Assembly: GCA_021521415.1 (NCBI GenBank)
Contig: JAIQDT010001140.1
Span: forward strand, 434,001-498,000
DNA: 64,000 bases
Direction of reading: 5' to 3'
Source: Bidens hawaiensis
Lineage: Eukaryota; Streptophyta; Magnoliopsida; Asterales; Asteraceae
Shown: piece after piece, positions 60,856-64,000 of the stretch
Layout of the letters: each line of letters starts with the position of its first letter
Numbering within the stretch: the stretch's first letter is position 1
Translations under genes and position numbers: made by a program
The notes under the pieces: generated by a model
What the model was told of the DNA's origin: nothing
The model's database searches: none
The model's input: only the letters and a program-made list of their open reading frames with translations

Positions 60856-63056
60856 TGGTTATAAAATATGGTATGGTAGTCTCCTTTATGATCCGATTCA
60901 GTGGTTCAACCCATCCTCAGTTTTTCCTCCGGCTCGTGTACTACCCCCTTTGGCAATAAGACCAAAATTACAAACTTGCCACGAGGTGGCGTCAGGGCAT
61001 AATTATAGATCTGATTCTTTATTATGGTCATAAAATATTGTGTGGTAGTCTCCTAGACCGAATTTATGATCTGATTCAGTGGTTCGACCCGTCCTTAGTT
61101 TTTCTCCGGCTCGTGTCTTCTTTGGCAATACGACAAAAATTTCGAACGGGCCACGGGATGGTGTGAGGTCATAATTATTGATCCGATCATTTCTTATGGT
61201 CATAAAATAATGTATGGCAGTCTCTTACTCCGAATTTATGATCCGATTCAGTGGTTCGACCCATCCTCAGTTATTCCTCCGACTCGTGTACTACCCCTTT
61301 GGTGATACGACTAAAATTTCGAACGGGCCACGGGGTGGCTTGAGGTCATAATTATTGATCCGATTATTTCTTATGGCCATAAAATATTGTATGGCATCTC
61401 CTAGACCGAATTTATGATCCGATTCAGTGGTTCGACTCATCCTCAGTTTTTCCTCCGGCTCGTGTACTACCCCCTTTGGCAATATGACCAAAATTTCGAA
61501 CGGGCCACGAGGTGGCGTGAGGGCATAATTATTGATCCGATTATTTCTTATGGTCATAAATTATTGTATGGCAGTCTCCTATACCGAATTTAAGATCCGA
61601 TTCACTGGTTCGACTCATCCTCAGTTTTTCCTCCGGCTAGTGTACTACCACGTTTGGCAATACGACCAAAATTTCGAACGGGCCACGAGGTGGCGCGCGG
61701 GCATAATTATGGATCCGATTCTTTCTTAGGGTAATAAAATATTGTTTGTTAGTCTCCTAGACCGAGTTTATGATCCGATTCAGTGGTTCGACCCATCCTC
61801 AGTTTTTCCTCCGGCTCGTGTACTACCCCCTTTGGCAATAAGACCAAAATTTCGAAAGGGCCACGAGGTGGCGTGAAGACATAATTATTGATCCGATCCT
61901 TTCTTATGGTCATAAAATAATGTATGGCAGTCTCTTACTCCGAATTTATGATCCGATTCAGTGGTTCGACCCATCCTCAGTTTTTCCTCCGGCTCGTGTA
62001 CTAGCCCCTTTGGCAATACGACTAAAATTTCGAACGGTCCACGGGGTGCCTTCAGGTCATAGTTATTGATCCGATTCTTTTTATGGTCATAAAAAATTGT
62101 ATGGCAGTCTCCTAGTCCGAATTTATGATCCGATTCAGTGGTTCGACCCATCCTCAGTTTTTCCTCTGACTCGTGTACTACCCGTTTGGCAATACGATTA
62201 AAATTTCGAACGGTCTACGGGGTGGCGTGAGGTCATAATTATTGATCCGATTATTTCTTATGGTCATAAAATAGTGTATGGCAGTCTCCTAGACTGAATT
62301 TATGATCCGATTCAGTGGTTCGACCCATCCACAGTTTTTCCTCCGGCTCGTGTACTACCCCCTTTGGCAATACGACCATAATTTCGAACGGGCCACGAGG
62401 TGGCGTGATGGCATAATTATTGATCCGATTCTTTCTTATGGTCATAAAATATTGTATGGCATTCTCCTAGACCGAATTTAAGATTCGATTCAGTGGTTCG
62501 ACCCATCCTCAGTTTTTCCTCCGGCTCGTGTACTAGCCCCTTTGCCAATACGACCAAAATTTTGAACGGGCCACGAGGTGGCGTGAGGGCATAATTATTG
62601 ATCCGATTCTTTCTTATGGTCATAAAATATTGTATGCAGTCTCCTAGACCGAATTTATGATCCAATTCAGTGGTTCGACCCCTCCTCAGTTTTTCCTCCA
62701 GCTCATGTACTACCCACTTTGGCAATACGACAAAAATTACGAACGGGCCACGTGGTGGCGTGAAGTCATAATTATTGATCCGATTCTTTCTTATGGTTAT
62801 AAAATATTGTATGGCAGTCTCATAGACCGAATTTATCATCCGATTCAGTGGTTCAAACAATCATCAGTTTTTCCTCCAGCTCGTGTACTACCCCATTTGG
62901 CAATACGACCAAAATTTCGAATGGGTCACGGGGTAGCGTGAGGACATAATTATTGATCCGATTCTTTCTTAGGGTCATAAAATATTGTATGGCAGTCTCC
63001 TAGACTGAATTTATGATCCGATTCAGTGCTTCGACCCATCCTTAATTTTTCCTACG
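60856..63056. repeat. satellite DNA array, right block
   Basis: About 12 further monomers continuing the higher-order unit. The phrase TGTATGCAGTCTCC at about 62634 is 2940 bp from its partner at 59694, which equals 2294 bp plus the 641-bp solo LTR and its 5-bp duplication. The array is cut at 63056 by an LTR retrotransposon. Confidence 0.96.
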
Positions 63057-63460
63057 TGTTGGTACATGATGTCAGTAGTTCAGTATCTAGTGTCTGTAAT
63101 CGTGTTAGTTTGATTTGTATTGGTGTTTTAGTTAACTTGTCTCACAAGTTCGCCTAATATAAGCGAACTTGTGGACAAGCGAATTTATCAACAACTTCGC
63201 TTAGTCTGTTAGGCGAAGTTGTCGATAACTATATATGTTTGGCTACGACTTGTTTTGAAACATTGGTTCAGTACGTGTAATTGTGATTTGGCTATCACGT
63301 GTTAAAGGAGTTGCAATACAACGTGTCTATTGAGTATTGTAACGTGTCTTTGTACTTGGGTTTAACGTATATCGTGTATAACACTCGTATCGTCTTACGT
63401 AGGGATTCCGCACCTACGTAATACGAGATATTTCCGTGTAGATCCGGCTGGGAACCTACA
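63057..63460 (+). repeat. 5' LTR with palindromic GCGAAGTT motifs and TATA box
   Basis: It ends GGGAACCTACA. Upstream of a TATA-like CTATATATG (about 63227) are two perfect inverted repeats: CAAGTTCGC with GCGAACTTG (63147-63176) and CAACTTCGC with GCGAAGTTG (63191-63221). GGATTCCGCAC near the 3' part is shared with the solo LTR at 60215-60855, so the two are related families. Confidence 0.9.
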
Positions 63461-63462
63461 AT

Positions 63463-63474
63463 TGGTATCAGAGC
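63463..63474 (+). other. primer-binding site (initiator tRNA-Met type)
   Basis: TGGTATCAGAGC, 2 bp after the LTR end. Confidence 0.95.
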
Positions 63475-63671
63475 ATTTGCTCGTGATTGTGTGGTTCGGG
63501 ATTATCACACGAGTGTAGAAATCGTTCCGTTCGACTATTCGCGGAACGAGTTTACGTTGAAATACCGAGTTTTTGTGTCCTACTCATCTCCCACTATCAA
63601 ATATAACCCATTACACCTTCGCATACCTCGCAATACGTCAAATAAAAACCTGCAAAAACCGTTTGTTCATC

Positions 63672-63885
63672 AGGCGAAGTTGCTGCTACTGTTTGTAGGG
63701 TTTAGGCGAAGATATAAGTTTAAGCGAAGTTATCTTTAACTTCGCCTATCTCACAAGTTCGCTTCAATTAAGTGAAGTTGTCATTAAGCGAAGTTAACAT
63801 CAGGCGAAGTTAAGAAGTAAGCGAAGTTGAGTATAAGCGAAGTTAAACTTAAGCGAAGTTAATCATAACTTCGCCTACTGGGTAC
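63672..63885 (+). repeat. GCGAAGTT motif cluster in the retrotransposon leader
   Basis: About a dozen AGCGAAGTT, AGGCGAAGTT or inverse AACTTCGCCT copies lie between the primer-binding site and the gag ATG, mostly 15-20 bp apart and both orientations. The same motif as in the LTR, here in the transcribed leader, could form RNA hairpins. Confidence 0.9.
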
Positions 63886-63950
63886 TGTTCAGAATAATAA
63901 AATATTATTTTTGAGTTTCTTTGTGTTTTCGAGTCGTATTTCTTTCAAAG

Positions 63951-64000
63951 ATGACTTCTATAAACATTACGGAACTGGTGAAGATGGAGGTGGAAGCAGG
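63951..64000 (+). CDS. start of gag (partial)
   Basis: ATG at 63951 opens a frame reading MTSINITELVKMEVE at the window edge. It lies about 475 bp after the primer-binding site, as expected for gag. The N-terminus is too short for a family assignment. Confidence 0.6.
   Translation, partial: MTSINITELVKMEVEA

Larger units (their letters stand above)
63057..64000 (+). mobile_element. 5' part of an LTR retrotransposon running off the window
   Basis: It starts TGTTGGTACATG inside a satellite monomer. It has a 404-bp LTR, an initiator tRNA-Met primer-binding site, a leader of about 480 bp and a gag start. The other end is outside the window, so target duplication and class cannot be checked; the binding site and LTR style suggest copia. 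Confidence 0.88.

Overview
This is nuclear DNA from a flowering plant. The evidence is a six-exon plant NAC transcription factor gene with long AT-rich introns, Ty1-copia retrotransposons, hAT and Stowaway MITEs, and a large satellite array. The SIRE/Maximus-type copia with an extra 3' reading frame, and the general repeat style, fit a eudicot, possibly Asteraceae. That family-level placement is inference. There is no bacterial, organellar-genome or CRISPR content.

Left third (1-26.98 kb), a gene-bearing arm. Intergenic AT-rich DNA holds an (AAT)n/(ATT)n palindromic microsatellite. A young but internally deleted Ty1-copia element (3664-8534, minus strand, TSD TGATC) carries a non-autonomous hAT insertion (TSD GTACCAGG) in one LTR. 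A SINE-like 3' end lies at about 9.44-9.6 kb. The only clearly intact host gene is a NAC075-type transcription factor (11552-18119, plus strand, six exons, 445 aa). It has several upstream ORFs, the last overlapping the start codon as TAATG, and a Stowaway MITE in its last intron. Further right is a cluster of small TIR elements, including two hAT MITEs with perfect 8-bp TSDs only 15 bp apart. Then comes a decayed 5' fragment of a gene resembling the meiotic axis gene ASY3 (25502 to about 26984). It is frameshifted, interrupted by a 204-bp possibly mitochondrial segment, and ends exactly where the satellite begins.

Right two thirds (26.98-63.06 kb), satellite heterochromatin. A head-to-tail satellite with a monomer of about 177 bp occupies 26984-36714, 54720-60214 and 60856-63056, roughly 98 monomers. 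The right-hand part has a 13-monomer higher-order repeat of about 2294 bp. An 18.0-kb SIRE/Maximus-like copia (36715-54714, minus strand, TSD ATTAT) splits the array. Its gag-pol is degenerate. Between pol and the 3' LTR lies about 4.6 kb of an additional 'env-like' reading frame. That frame has what looks like its own promoter: a 1.3-kb block of about 30 TTCCGGGCA-like motifs, a TATA box, a leader exon and a 227-bp intron ending 2 bp before the ATG. The same motif fills the U3 of the LTR.

A 641-bp solo LTR (60215-60855, TSD TGGTT) interrupts one copy of the higher-order repeat. A further LTR retrotransposon begins at 63057 and runs off the window just after its gag start codon. Both of these LTRs carry clusters of GCGAAGTT palindromes upstream of their TATA boxes.

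The two points most worth pursuing are the dual-promoter organisation of the 18-kb copia and the regularly spaced palindromes in the last LTR family.
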